Of a DNA stretch of 64,000 nt, positions 7,498-14,943 are shown piece after piece. Source of the stretch: JBDSKH01 sp035556655 (GTDB lineage: Bacteria; Actinomycetota; Actinomycetes; Actinomycetales; Microbacteriaceae). The first letter of the stretch is position 1; every line of letters starts with the position of its first letter. The stretch covers positions 1-64,000 of the forward strand of contig DATMFW010000026.1 in NCBI GenBank assembly GCA_035556655.1, written 5' to 3'. The notes under the pieces are model-generated. The model did not search any database. It saw only the letters and a program-made list of their open reading frames with translations, and had not been told where the DNA came from. The position numbers were made by a program, and so were the translations under genes.

Positions 7498-9767
7498 GGT
7501 CGGTCCTTACCGGTCAGGATGCGGAGCCGGATGGTGATGTCGCCATCTCCGGCTTTGCTCGCGGTGAGCCCGACGGCGCTCAGGCCGTCGAAGTAGTCGT
7601 ACGCGTCCCCCGGGGTGTCGGTGTAGTACCCCGCCTGATCGCGCACCTCGTCGACGGCCGCCGGCGCGTCGATGTAGGCGGCGGCGAATGCCGACCCGAG
7701 ATCGGGCAGCACGCGCTGGAACCGCGGGTCCTGTCCGAGCCCGCCGTCGGCCTCCACCAGGCCGGCGGCGTAGTCGCCACGGCCGATGGCGACGGTGCCC
7801 TCGCCCTCGTCCAGCGCGATGCCGGCGCCGTACTCGCCCTCGATGTTGTCGACGATGTCGTCGAGCGCATCGACGGTGTCACCGGTGTCCCGCGAGAAGA
7901 CGAGGAACCCGGCACGGGGGTCGGAGCAGCCGCCCTCGCCCCAGGCCAGGTCGGGCAGCGGGCACCCGGTGTCGGAGTCGAGCGCGACGAGGATCTGAGT
8001 CCCCGCCGCCGCGCTCAGCTCGTCCGGGATGCGCAGGCCCCAGATGTCCTCGATCCGGTCGAGGAAGTCGTCGCGGCCGTCCTCGACGAACTCCGGATAG
8101 CTCACCCCGTCGTAGGTCACCAGGCTGCCGAGCGCGTACCAGCCCGAGCCGAACGCCATGCCGTTGTTGAGCGCCCAGCCGCGCGCCCAGTACTCCGGGC
8201 TGAGGGCGGTGTCGATGATCGATCCGAACTGCGACACGCTGGCCGCCGCCATGGTCCCGGCGGGAAGATCCGCGATCGCCGTGGTGTGCTCCGGGGACTC
8301 GAACTGCGGCAGGCGCAGGCCGGTGCTCTGCACGACGAGTTCGACCGATTCGTCGACGATCCGGACGACACCCGACACGCTCGCGTCGGCGGGCACGTCG
8401 TCGAGCACGCGCTCGGCGCTGTCGACGACTCTCGCGTTGTCCTCCTTCGCATCCTGCCAGGACTTCTTCGCGGCGGCCTTCCAGTCGTCGGGTGCGTACC
8501 CGTTGTACTCCTCGAAGTCGGCGGCGCTGTCGGGGTAGTACTCGATGCAGTAGTCGGTCAGATAGGACGCACTCGGCGGGCAGTCCTTCCGGTACTGCTC
8601 GATCTCGTCCTTCCAGTACTGCACGTCGGACTCGTAGCGGTTCTCCCAGTAGGTCAGCGAGAGCACGCTGTCGGGGTTGTCCTCGGAGGTGAACCAGCCG
8701 AGCGCGGCGGCCGATGCGGCGTGCGGGTTGGTCCAGAACGCGCCGAGCCCCCAGCCGCCGAGCCGCGAGCTCGCGGCCGAGAAACCCGGGGCGGCGTTCA
8801 GCGTCCCGTCGCGGTACACGGCCTCGAGGTCGAGGTCGGCGTCGCTGACCAGCACGTAGCCATTCATGGCGCTGACCTGCAGCCCGTCGATGCCGAGGTC
8901 CTCGATGGTGTCGACCACCGCATCCACCCCGCGTTCGACGTCGCGCGCCTCGATGGCGAGCATCGGCGAGGAGGTGGGGTCGGGTGCCGCGCCGACCAGG
9001 CCGGCGGCGACCCGGCTGCCGAGCCACGGCTCGATGTCGTCGGCGTAGTCGAGCGAGGACTCCCGGTCGAAGTCGGGGTTGTCGAAGATGAACTCCCAGA
9101 GGCTGCGCTTGAGATCCGGCTCGTCGTAGTCGATGTCGGGACCCTCGTCGTCGACGAAGTCCTTCAGCTCACGGAGGTTCTGCAGCACGCCCGCCGCACC
9201 GATCTTCTGCTCGATCGAGGGGTCGATCGCGACCTCTGCCCAGCTGTAGGTCGAGGCGGGGAACGCGCTCGCCGAGGCGGTCGCCGAGGAGCCGCCCCCG
9301 GTCAGCAGCAGGTTCGCGGCGACGGCCCCGCCGACGATGACGAGGATCGCGGCGGTCGCCCCCGCGACGATCCCGATCGTCTTGCGGCGACGCGATGCGG
9401 CCGCGGCGGGGTCGTCGGTCGCTGTCGCCGGCCGGCGCAGGCTGCCGATGAGTTCGGCGAAGCTGCGGCGCGCCGGGGTGGCGGCGCCGGGAGGAGGAGG
9501 CGGCGGGGGCGGCACCACGCCCTCGGCGGATGCGGCGGCCGGGGTGGCGGGACGGCTCGCGATCGCGGCATCGATGGCCGCATCCCCGAGCGAGCCCAGC
9601 CACTCCAGCAGTCCGGGATACGCGGTCGGGTTCGCGGCGACCAGCGGCCGGAGCTCTTCGTGGTGGTGGGCGAGTTCGGCCAGTTCGGCGGCCGGGGTTC
9701 CCGGGTCCATCGCGGCGCGCAGGCGCGCGGCGTAGTCCGCGGGCGTCTCAGGGGTAGAGGCAGCCAA
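7494..9767 (-). CDS. DUF3352-like membrane-anchored protein with N-terminal variant leucine-rich-repeat module
   Basis: 757 residues. Residues 19-72 are a variant LRR module (DPGTPAAELAELAHHHEELR, AANPTAYPGLLEWL, GDAAIDAAI) nearly identical in layout to that of the next gene. A poly-Pro linker (86-93) and one membrane helix (131-155) follow. The remaining 600 residues lie outside the cell and look like DUF3352, a large actinobacterial extracellular domain of unknown function. The predicted start is TTG at 9767 with no clear ribosome-binding site. A downstream ATG would remove the start of the LRR module, so TTG is preferred. It is the first gene of a two-gene operon. Confidence 0.8.
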   Translation of the reverse strand: MAASTPETPADYAARLRAAMDPGTPAAELAELAHHHEELRPLVAANPTAYPGLLEWLGSLGDAAIDAAIASRPATPAAASAEGVVPPPPPPPPGAATPARRSFAELIGSLRRPATATDDPAAAASRRRKTIGIVAGATAAILVIVGGAVAANLLLTGGGSSATASASAFPASTYSWAEVAIDPSIEQKIGAAGVLQNLRELKDFVDDEGPDIDYDEPDLKRSLWEFIFDNPDFDRESSLDYADDIEPWLGSRVAAGLVGAAPDPTSSPMLAIEARDVERGVDAVVDTIEDLGIDGLQVSAMNGYVLVSDADLDLEAVYRDGTLNAAPGFSAASSRLGGWGLGAFWTNPHAASAAALGWFTSEDNPDSVLSLTYWENRYESDVQYWKDEIEQYRKDCPPSASYLTDYCIEYYPDSAADFEEYNGYAPDDWKAAAKKSWQDAKEDNARVVDSAERVLDDVPADASVSGVVRIVDESVELVVQSTGLRLPQFESPEHTTAIADLPAGTMAAASVSQFGSIIDTALSPEYWARGWALNNGMAFGSGWYALGSLVTYDGVSYPEFVEDGRDDFLDRIEDIWGLRIPDELSAAAGTQILVALDSDTGCPLPDLAWGEGGCSDPRAGFLVFSRDTGDTVDALDDIVDNIEGEYGAGIALDEGEGTVAIGRGDYAAGLVEADGGLGQDPRFQRVLPDLGSAFAAAYIDAPAAVDEVRDQAGYYTDTPGDAYDYFDGLSAVGLTASKAGDGDITIRLRILTGKDRP

Positions 9768-9829
9768 GCGAATCCGTTCGGGTCAGAGTCGGGTGCGCCG
9801 AGAATGTGGAAAGACCCTCGACAAGCGGC

Positions 9830-9841
9830 AATAGTAGTGGG
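9830..9841 (+). promoter_or_regulatory. -10-like hexamer for the calpain-like lipoprotein gene
   Basis: AATAGT (9830-9835) is followed by six bases and the ATG at 9842, the leaderless layout common in this window. This supports the 9842 start over an upstream in-frame start at 9806. Confidence 0.4.
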
Positions 9842-10933
9842 ATGCCGCGCCCCTTCGCGATCTGCGCGCTGGTGCTCGTCGCCGTGCTGAGCGGCTGCGC
9901 GGGACTCGCCGACGAGGTCCCCGACCCGACCTACGGCACCCCCACGGCCCTCCCGGGCCCGTGGACGGCCTGGGCGCGCGACCTCGGCTTCGATCCCGGC
10001 TCCGACACCGGAGCACCCGCCGATCCCGCGATGCTGCAGCAGGCTCTCGACGGCCTCGACGACGCCGATCTCGAGGACTGGAACGCCGAGCTGCGGGCCG
10101 GGGACGAGGTGACGATGCGGCTGGCGTCGTGGCTGTGGCCGAGCGCGAGCGCCCAGCAGGTGACCCGGCTGCACGAGCTCATGCCGCGCCTGGAGCCCCG
10201 GGTCACGGTCGCGGCCGGCTGGCGGCTCGCCGACCCCGACCCGGCCGCCCTGCCCTCGCTCGACGACGTGCACCAGGGCGGCGCCGACGACTGCTGGCTG
10301 ATCGCCGGGCTGGGCGCCGTCGCCGAGGTCGCCCCCGAGGTCCTGGCGGAACGGGCGACCCGCAATGCGAACGGCACGTGGACGATCCGCTGGGACGTCG
10401 ACGGCGAGGTGGTGCCGGTCACCGTCAGCCCGTATCTGCCCGCCGACGACAGCGGCGACCTGCTCTACGCGCACGACTCCGCGTGGTCGACGCCCAACTG
10501 GTCCTCGATGTTCGAGAAGGCGCACGCCGCGCTGCCGCGCTTCGGCTCGTATGCGCGCCTGGCCGGGGGCGCCATGGTCGCGGACACCCCGGTGACCGTC
10601 GCGGCGGCGATGGCCGCCGTCCTCGGGGCCCCGTCGGAGACCGCGCCGGCCCGCGAGGTGACGCTCACGCAGGTGCGCACCGCCCTCGAACAGAACCGGC
10701 CGGTCGCGGTGACGACCTTCCTCACCGGACTCGCCCCTGCCCCCGGGGACGGCGAGGTGCGGCTGATCGACCGGCACGTGTACGTGGTCCAGGCGGTCGA
10801 GGACGACCGGCTCGTGCTGCGCAACCCGTGGGGCATCTCCAGCGCGGCCGGGCCCGAGACGGTCCGGGTGACCGCCGAGCAGCTGCAGCGCCGTTTTCTG
10901 CTGGTCACGTTCGGGGCGATCGCCGGTCGATAG
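9842..10933 (+). CDS. Calpain-family cysteine protease, predicted lipoprotein
   Basis: 363 residues. It has a signal peptide with lipobox LSGC (Cys19), then an unassigned helical region. The calpain C2 catalytic core follows with a complete triad: Cys151 in HQGGADDCWLIAG, His312 in DRHVYVVQAV and Asn328 in LRNPWG. This indicates an active thiol protease tethered to the outer face of the membrane. No calcium-binding EF-hand or C2 domain is present. Bacterial calpain-like proteins are poorly studied and some are secreted toxins. Start 9842 gives a normal signal peptide. The next gene, a lipoprotein, begins ten bases after the stop. Confidence 0.85.
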   Translation: MPRPFAICALVLVAVLSGCAGLADEVPDPTYGTPTALPGPWTAWARDLGFDPGSDTGAPADPAMLQQALDGLDDADLEDWNAELRAGDEVTMRLASWLWPSASAQQVTRLHELMPRLEPRVTVAAGWRLADPDPAALPSLDDVHQGGADDCWLIAGLGAVAEVAPEVLAERATRNANGTWTIRWDVDGEVVPVTVSPYLPADDSGDLLYAHDSAWSTPNWSSMFEKAHAALPRFGSYARLAGGAMVADTPVTVAAAMAAVLGAPSETAPAREVTLTQVRTALEQNRPVAVTTFLTGLAPAPGDGEVRLIDRHVYVVQAVEDDRLVLRNPWGISSAAGPETVRVTAEQLQRRFLLVTFGAIAGR

Positions 10934-10936
10934 CAT
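10931..10936 (+). promoter_or_regulatory. -10 element that includes the preceding stop codon
   Basis: TAGCAT: its first three bases are the TAG stop of the calpain-like gene and it ends exactly six bases before the ATG at 10943. This gives the lipoprotein gene a possible leaderless promoter and favours ATG 10943 over the GTG at 10937. Confidence 0.5.
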
Positions 10937-10942
10937 GTGCGC

Positions 10943-11572
10943 ATGTCGACCCGACGACTCCTCGCGATCGCTGCGCTCGCCGGCGCCTCCCTCCTGCTCA
11001 CCGGATGCGGCGCGGGCCCCTCGACGGTGACCGCGGTCACGCCCGAGATCACTGCGCCCGAATCGGATGCCGAACCCGCGGACGGAGACGAGCTCACCGA
11101 CGGCCCCGCCGACACCCCCACCCTGTTGCCGCCGGCCATCCCGGCGGACCCGCGGGACTTCGCCGTGCCCGGATGGGCGCAGGGCGTGTCGTTCGTGTCG
11201 CCCTCGGGCAACCTGTCCTGCGGCATCCGCGCGTACGACGGGGTGCTCGATCTCTGGGGCTGCGCGATCCGCGAGCACGACTGGAGATTCCCCTCCTCCT
11301 CGCCCGGCGACTACTGCTATGCCTCCGAGATCGACTGCGGCAACGGCATCGTCTGGCGCGGCGGTGTCGGCGACGACGCGCCGGCCCCGCTGATGCGCGG
11401 CGGCGCGGAGTTCGCCGACGAGGCGGGCTACCCGGTGAAGGTGCTGCAGTACGGGTACTCGGTGACGTTCATGGGCGTCACCTGCGCCTCCACCGATCAG
11501 CACGTGGTGTGCGAGGACCCCTCGACCGGGCACGGCCTGGTGATCTCGCGCAACGAGAACCTCATCTACTGA
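10943..11572 (+). CDS. Lipoprotein with six-Cys domain related to the protein at 4996
   Basis: 209 residues. Lipobox LLTGC places the lipidated cysteine at residue 22, followed by a Pro/Thr/Asp-rich linker. The C-terminal 130 residues contain six cysteines and the opening motif PSGNLSCG. Spacing and ending (GVTC...VVCEDPSTG, then a hydrophobic end) mirror the domain of the proline-rich protein at 4996. It probably forms disulfides outside the cell. A GTG at 10937 is an alternative start adding two residues. Function is unknown; its position directly behind the calpain-like protease suggests a shared envelope role. Confidence 0.85.
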   Translation: MSTRRLLAIAALAGASLLLTGCGAGPSTVTAVTPEITAPESDAEPADGDELTDGPADTPTLLPPAIPADPRDFAVPGWAQGVSFVSPSGNLSCGIRAYDGVLDLWGCAIREHDWRFPSSSPGDYCYASEIDCGNGIVWRGGVGDDAPAPLMRGGAEFADEAGYPVKVLQYGYSVTFMGVTCASTDQHVVCEDPSTGHGLVISRNENLIY

Positions 11573-11593
11573 CGCCGCTCGCGCATCCGGGCC

Positions 11594-11609
11594 GGCTTGT
11601 GCCAGAGTG
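11594..11609 (+). promoter_or_regulatory. Candidate AraC-type activator site upstream of the StyA-type gene
   Basis: GGCTTG-N6-AGTG begins 80 bases before the TATCGT -10 element. The same motif with the same internal spacing starts 78 bases before an identical TATCGT in front of the flavin reductase gene (14295-14310). The AraC regulator is encoded between the two targets. Confidence 0.4.
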
Positions 11610-11642
11610 CGGGAAATCCGCGGTGCGCTAGTCCCCGAGTGA

Positions 11643-11662
11643 GCCGACCCCGCCGGGTCGGC
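11643..11662. terminator. Hairpin between lipoprotein and monooxygenase genes
   Basis: An 8-bp perfect stem (GCCGACCC / GGGTCGGC) with a four-base loop and no T-run. It may end the upstream lipoprotein transcript or be part of the promoter region; unresolved. Confidence 0.3.
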
Positions 11663-11673
11663 GCGAGCCGCCC

Positions 11674-11679
11674 TATCGT
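11674..11679 (+). promoter_or_regulatory. -10 element TATCGT of the StyA-type monooxygenase gene
   Basis: TATCGT lies 47 bases before the ATG. The identical hexamer precedes the flavin reductase gene and, on the other strand, the AraC gene. Lack of a good -35 is consistent with activator dependence. Confidence 0.45.
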
Positions 11680-11726
11680 CATCGCATCCGGGCCGCGACG
11701 AGGCGCCCGGAGGAATGAGGAGAGCC

Positions 11727-12962
11727 ATGTCGGACATCGTCGTCGTCGGAGCGGGGGTCTCGGGCGTGCACCTGGCGCTGCTGCTGCAGCAGAAGGGCAT
11801 CCCGGTCACGCTGATCAGCGACCGCTCCCCCGAGCAGATCGCCGGCGGGCGCCTTCCCAACAGCGTCGCCCATCACGCGGTGACCATCGAGCGCGAGCGC
11901 AGCCTGGGCGTCGACCACTGGCCGGTCGAGCAGTACGGCTACACCTGCCACTACCACTACGTCGGAATCCCTGACAACCCGCTGTTCTATCGCGGGGACT
12001 TCGTGTCGCCGTCCCGCGCGGTCGACTACCGGCTCTACCTGCCGCGGCTGATCCAGGACTTCACCGACCGCGGCGGCGAGCTGCGGATCGACAGCATCGA
12101 CGCCGACGGCATCGAGGCGCTGTCGCAGAAGCACGACCTGGTCGTGGTGAGTTCGGGTAAGGCGACAATGGGCGAGTTCTTCGGAACCCGTGCCGACAAG
12201 TCGCCCTACTCCGCCCCGCAGCGCCGGCTCGCCGTCGGCCTCTGGAGCGGCCTGACGCCGCGCGAGCCGCACGGCGTGACCCTGAGCCTGTCGCTCGGGC
12301 ACGGCGAGCTGATCGCCATCCCGATCCTCGGCGTGAACGGCCCCGCCACGGCGCTGCTGTTCGAGAACATCCCGGGCGGCGATCTCGAGGTGCTCGCGAG
12401 CACCCCCGCCGGCGAGGACCCGGCCGCCTACCGGCAGCTGGTGCTCGACAAGCTGCGTCAGCACCACCCCACCGTCTTCGAGCAGGTCGCCGAGGCCGAC
12501 TTCGCCCTCACCGGCCCGGACGACGTGCTGCAGGGCGCGGTCACCCCCGTGATGCGCAACGACTTCGTCGAGTTCGGCGACGGCAAGATCGCCCTGGCCA
12601 TGGGCGACGTGCACAACACCGTCGACCCGGTCATCGGCCAGGGCGCGAACTCGGCGTCGTACTCCGCTCAGGTCGTCGCGGACACCATCGCGGAGTCCTC
12701 GGAGTTCGGCGCGGCGTTCGGCCGGCTCGTCGCCGATCGGCGTCGCGAGCGGATCGAGGCGGTCAACGACTGGACCAACGCCATGATCGGGCTGCCCCCG
12801 GCCGACCACATCCCCCAGCTGCTCGGTGCCATGTCCCAGAGCAAGCCGCTGGCGGATGAGTTCACCCAGAACTTCAACGACCCGGTGGCGCAGTGGCAGC
12901 TGCTGTCCTCGCCCGAGGCCACCTTCGACTGGATCGGGCGCCACGCCCCGGTCGCGAGCTGA
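11727..12962 (+). CDS. styA: Styrene monooxygenase-type FAD-dependent oxygenase (StyA family)
   Basis: 411 residues, the normal StyA length. It has an N-terminal FAD-binding GAGVSG motif (residues 8-13) and the GD motif in GDVHNTVDPVIGQGAN. Long collinear similarity to my memory of Pseudomonas StyA runs from VAHHAV through PSRAVDYRLY to the C-terminus. Group E enzymes use FADH2 delivered by a separate reductase to epoxidise vinyl-aromatics or indole. Residues N45, V47, H49, Y72, H75 and S96 match the fingerprint that I recall for styrene- rather than indole-type enzymes. The ATG at 11727 is preferred, with GAGGAG upstream; a GTG four codons earlier is unlikely. The partner reductase is at 14389. 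Confidence 0.9.
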   Translation: MSDIVVVGAGVSGVHLALLLQQKGIPVTLISDRSPEQIAGGRLPNSVAHHAVTIERERSLGVDHWPVEQYGYTCHYHYVGIPDNPLFYRGDFVSPSRAVDYRLYLPRLIQDFTDRGGELRIDSIDADGIEALSQKHDLVVVSSGKATMGEFFGTRADKSPYSAPQRRLAVGLWSGLTPREPHGVTLSLSLGHGELIAIPILGVNGPATALLFENIPGGDLEVLASTPAGEDPAAYRQLVLDKLRQHHPTVFEQVAEADFALTGPDDVLQGAVTPVMRNDFVEFGDGKIALAMGDVHNTVDPVIGQGANSASYSAQVVADTIAESSEFGAAFGRLVADRRRERIEAVNDWTNAMIGLPPADHIPQLLGAMSQSKPLADEFTQNFNDPVAQWQLLSSPEATFDWIGRHAPVAS

Positions 12963-12975
12963 CGGGGGCCGGGCC

Positions 12976-13278
12976 ATGCACAAGCTCGTCGTCCTGTACC
13001 CGGCGCCCGCCGACCCCGAGGCGTTCCGCAGCCACTACCTCGGCACCCACCTGCCGCTCGTCGCGCAGCTGCCGGGCCTGATCGCCCACCGCTACTCGCT
13101 CGATGTCGCCTCCCCCGAGGGCGAGGCGCCGTACTTCGCGGTATTCGAGGCCGACTTCGCCGATGCCCCGGCGATGGGGGCGGCCCTCGGATCCCCCGAG
13201 GGCGCCGCAGTGCAGGCGGATGTGCCGCGCTACGCCACCGGCGGCGCGATCGTCATGCACTACCCGATCTCGAACTGA
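12976..13278 (+). CDS. EthD-family small dimeric ferredoxin-like protein
   Basis: 100 residues. The opening MHKLVVLYPAPADPEAFRSH, then THLPL and a late H/Y-rich end, is typical of EthD proteins (dimeric alpha-beta barrel fold). Relatives include muconolactone or methylmuconolactone isomerases and helpers of ring oxygenases. It starts 14 bases after the StyA-type gene and is surely co-transcribed, so it may isomerise or open the oxygenated product. Its 3' end overlaps the convergent AraC gene by 19 bases. Which reaction it performs cannot be read from the sequence. Confidence 0.85.
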   Translation: MHKLVVLYPAPADPEAFRSHYLGTHLPLVAQLPGLIAHRYSLDVASPEGEAPYFAVFEADFADAPAMGAALGSPEGAAVQADVPRYATGGAIVMHYPISN

Positions 13279-14243
13279 ACGTCGCCGGCGGTCGCGCGAT
13301 ACTCCGATGCGCTGACCCCGACGACGGCCCGGAACACCTTGCTGAAATGCGCGGCATCCGGGAAGCCCCAGCTCGCGGCGATCGCCGCGATCGAGCGGCC
13401 CGCCAGCAGCGGGTCCAGCAGGTCGCGGCGGGCGTTCTCGAGCCGGCGCTCCCGGATCCACGCGTTCACCGTGGTGCCCCGTGCCCGGAACAGGCTGTGC
13501 AGATAGCCGACCGAGATGTAGCTGGCGCGCGCGATCATCTCGGGACCGAGCTCGTGCGATGCCAGGTTGCGGTTGATGAAGTCGTAGACGCCGAACATCA
13601 GCACCGAGCGCCGGTCGTCGGCGGAGGTCCCGCGGCTGGTGAGCTCGTGCGTGAGCATGGTGCCGACCAGGTCGACGGTGGTCCGCACGATGCGCATGCC
13701 GGCCGACCCGTGCAGCAGGTCGAGGTTGCGTCCCACCTGGTGCAGGAAGGGACTGACCATCTGCCCGAGGCCGGTCCCCAGCGACAGCGGGACCGCGGTG
13801 AGGGTGCTGACCTGCTGGTGGCTGAGTTCCAGCTTGTCCTGCGGGAACATGATGACGACGGCGTCGGTGCCCTCGTCGACGGAGAGCGTGTAGGGCCGTC
13901 CGGTGTCGTAGATGGCGACGTCGCCGGGCTGCAGAACCGCCTCGCGACCGTCCTGCACCAGGATCGCCGTGCCCCCGATCTGCAGCGTCAGCTTGTAGTA
14001 CAACCGGTCCGAGTCGCCGATCAGGCGGGGCGTGCGCTCCACGGTGTGCGCGGAGGCGTTGACCGTCGACAGGAAGATGTCGTCGACCCGCCGCCCCCGC
14101 ATCCGGCCGCGGAAGTCCTCGACGGCGTCGAGCACCTGCAGCGGCACGAACGAGTGCGAGACCGCGGTGCTCCATTCGGGCACGGATGCGGTGCGCACCT
14201 CGCGCACCTGCACGGCGGGACCACGCCGGGGCTCGATGGTCAC
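13260..14243 (-). CDS. AraC-family transcriptional regulator
   Basis: 327 residues. The C-terminal about 100 residues carry the double helix-turn-helix of AraC/XylS (ASYISVGYLHSLFRARG, then IAASWGFPDAAHFSKVFR). The N-terminal 200 residues resemble the AraC_binding_2 sensor type seen in FeaR-like aromatic-pathway activators. The start is GTG 14243: GAGGAG sits seven bases upstream (14256-14251), and the longer in-frame extension to 14390 is not conserved-looking and lacks a ribosome-binding site. It lies between two oxygenase transcription units, one convergent and one divergent, and is the likely activator of both. Confidence 0.88.
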   Translation of the reverse strand: MTIEPRRGPAVQVREVRTASVPEWSTAVSHSFVPLQVLDAVEDFRGRMRGRRVDDIFLSTVNASAHTVERTPRLIGDSDRLYYKLTLQIGGTAILVQDGREAVLQPGDVAIYDTGRPYTLSVDEGTDAVVIMFPQDKLELSHQQVSTLTAVPLSLGTGLGQMVSPFLHQVGRNLDLLHGSAGMRIVRTTVDLVGTMLTHELTSRGTSADDRRSVLMFGVYDFINRNLASHELGPEMIARASYISVGYLHSLFRARGTTVNAWIRERRLENARRDLLDPLLAGRSIAAIAASWGFPDAAHFSKVFRAVVGVSASEYRATAGDVQFEIG

Positions 14244-14269
14244 GGGCAACCTCCTCGTCGTCTCCCTGC

Positions 14270-14275
14270 ACGATA
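14270..14275 (-). promoter_or_regulatory. -10 element TATCGT of the AraC gene
   Basis: TATCGT on the minus strand, 26 bases before the GTG start; identical to the -10 hexamers of the two neighbouring oxygenase transcription units. Confidence 0.4.
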
Positions 14276-14294
14276 GTCGCGCCGCGGGCCGTGT

Positions 14295-14378
14295 GGCTTG
14301 GCTGGAAGTGATGAGTTTCCCGGAACCGGATCTGCTCACTCTCGGACATTGCCGCCCCGTTCCGGGCGGGGTTATCGT
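14295..14378 (+). promoter_or_regulatory. Promoter region of the flavin reductase-HpaB operon with AraC-type site
   Basis: GGCTTG-N6-AGTG (14295-14310) lies 78 bases before the -10 element TATCGT (14373-14378). GCTCACTC (14334-14341) is the reverse complement of GAGTGAGC at 11637-11644 in the other promoter, at nearly the same distance from the -10 (39 versus 37 bases). The start codon is ten bases after the -10, so the leader is only a few bases. Confidence 0.4.
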
Positions 14379-14388
14379 CCGTTTCACC

Positions 14389-14931
14389 ATGATCGCGACT
14401 GCCCCGGGATTCGATCCGGCCTCGAAGCTCTACCGCCCGCCGTCCCACTTCTTCCGGGGCAGTCTGGGGCGGTTCGCGACGGGGGTGGCGGTCGTCACCT
14501 ACGACGCGGTCCTGCCCGACGGCAGTCCCGAGCGGCGCGGGATCACCGTGAACTCGTTCACCTCGGTGTCGATGGATCCGCCCTTGGTGCTGGTGTCGAT
14601 CCAGCGCAGCGTCACCAGCCACGAGCTGCTCTCGGGCCGCCCGTTCACCATCAACGTGCTCGGTGCCGAGCAGCAGGCGCTCGCCACGCATTTCGCCGGG
14701 CGCCCGTCGACCGGGCCGGTCTGGCTGGAGGGCGACCACGCCCCGCGCATCGCCGGCGCGCTCTCGCACTTCGAGTGCACACCCTGGGCCGAATACGACG
14801 GCGGCGACCACACTCTCTTCCTCGGCCGGGTGCAGCACTTCGACTACCGCTCGGGCCCGGCGCTCGGGTTCGTCGACGGCCGGTTCGTGACCATCGCCGA
14901 ACTCGACAGCGGTCACGAGGACCTGCTCTGA
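14389..14931 (+). CDS. Flavin reductase (HpaC/StyB-like), small component of two-component monooxygenase
   Basis: 180 residues. The flavin-reductase FMN-binding split-barrel domain spans about 20-165: FFRGSLGRFATGVAVVTY, then GITVNSFTSVSMDPPLVLVS and INVLG. It reduces FAD with NAD(P)H and releases FADH2 to an oxygenase. It is the only reductase in the cluster, so it probably feeds both the HpaB-type enzyme directly downstream (13-base gap) and the StyA-type enzyme at 11727. There is no Shine-Dalgarno; the ATG at 14389 follows the TATCGT -10 closely. Confidence 0.9.
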   Translation: MIATAPGFDPASKLYRPPSHFFRGSLGRFATGVAVVTYDAVLPDGSPERRGITVNSFTSVSMDPPLVLVSIQRSVTSHELLSGRPFTINVLGAEQQALATHFAGRPSTGPVWLEGDHAPRIAGALSHFECTPWAEYDGGDHTLFLGRVQHFDYRSGPALGFVDGRFVTIAELDSGHEDLL

Positions 14932-14943
14932 TCTGGAGGACCC

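Noticed and set aside
7464..9890. An 808-codon open frame on the plus strand
   Set aside because: It is antisense to the DUF3352-like gene, with a Val/Gly/Arg-rich translation and no motif.
11715..11727. Earlier start of the StyA-type gene (GTG 11715)
   Set aside because: GAGGAG is positioned for ATG 11727, and the Rossmann strand begins directly after it as in the family.
13260..14390. Longer AraC protein (376 residues)
   Set aside because: The extra N-terminus is not domain-like and lacks a ribosome-binding site, while GTG 14243 has GAGGAG at seven bases.
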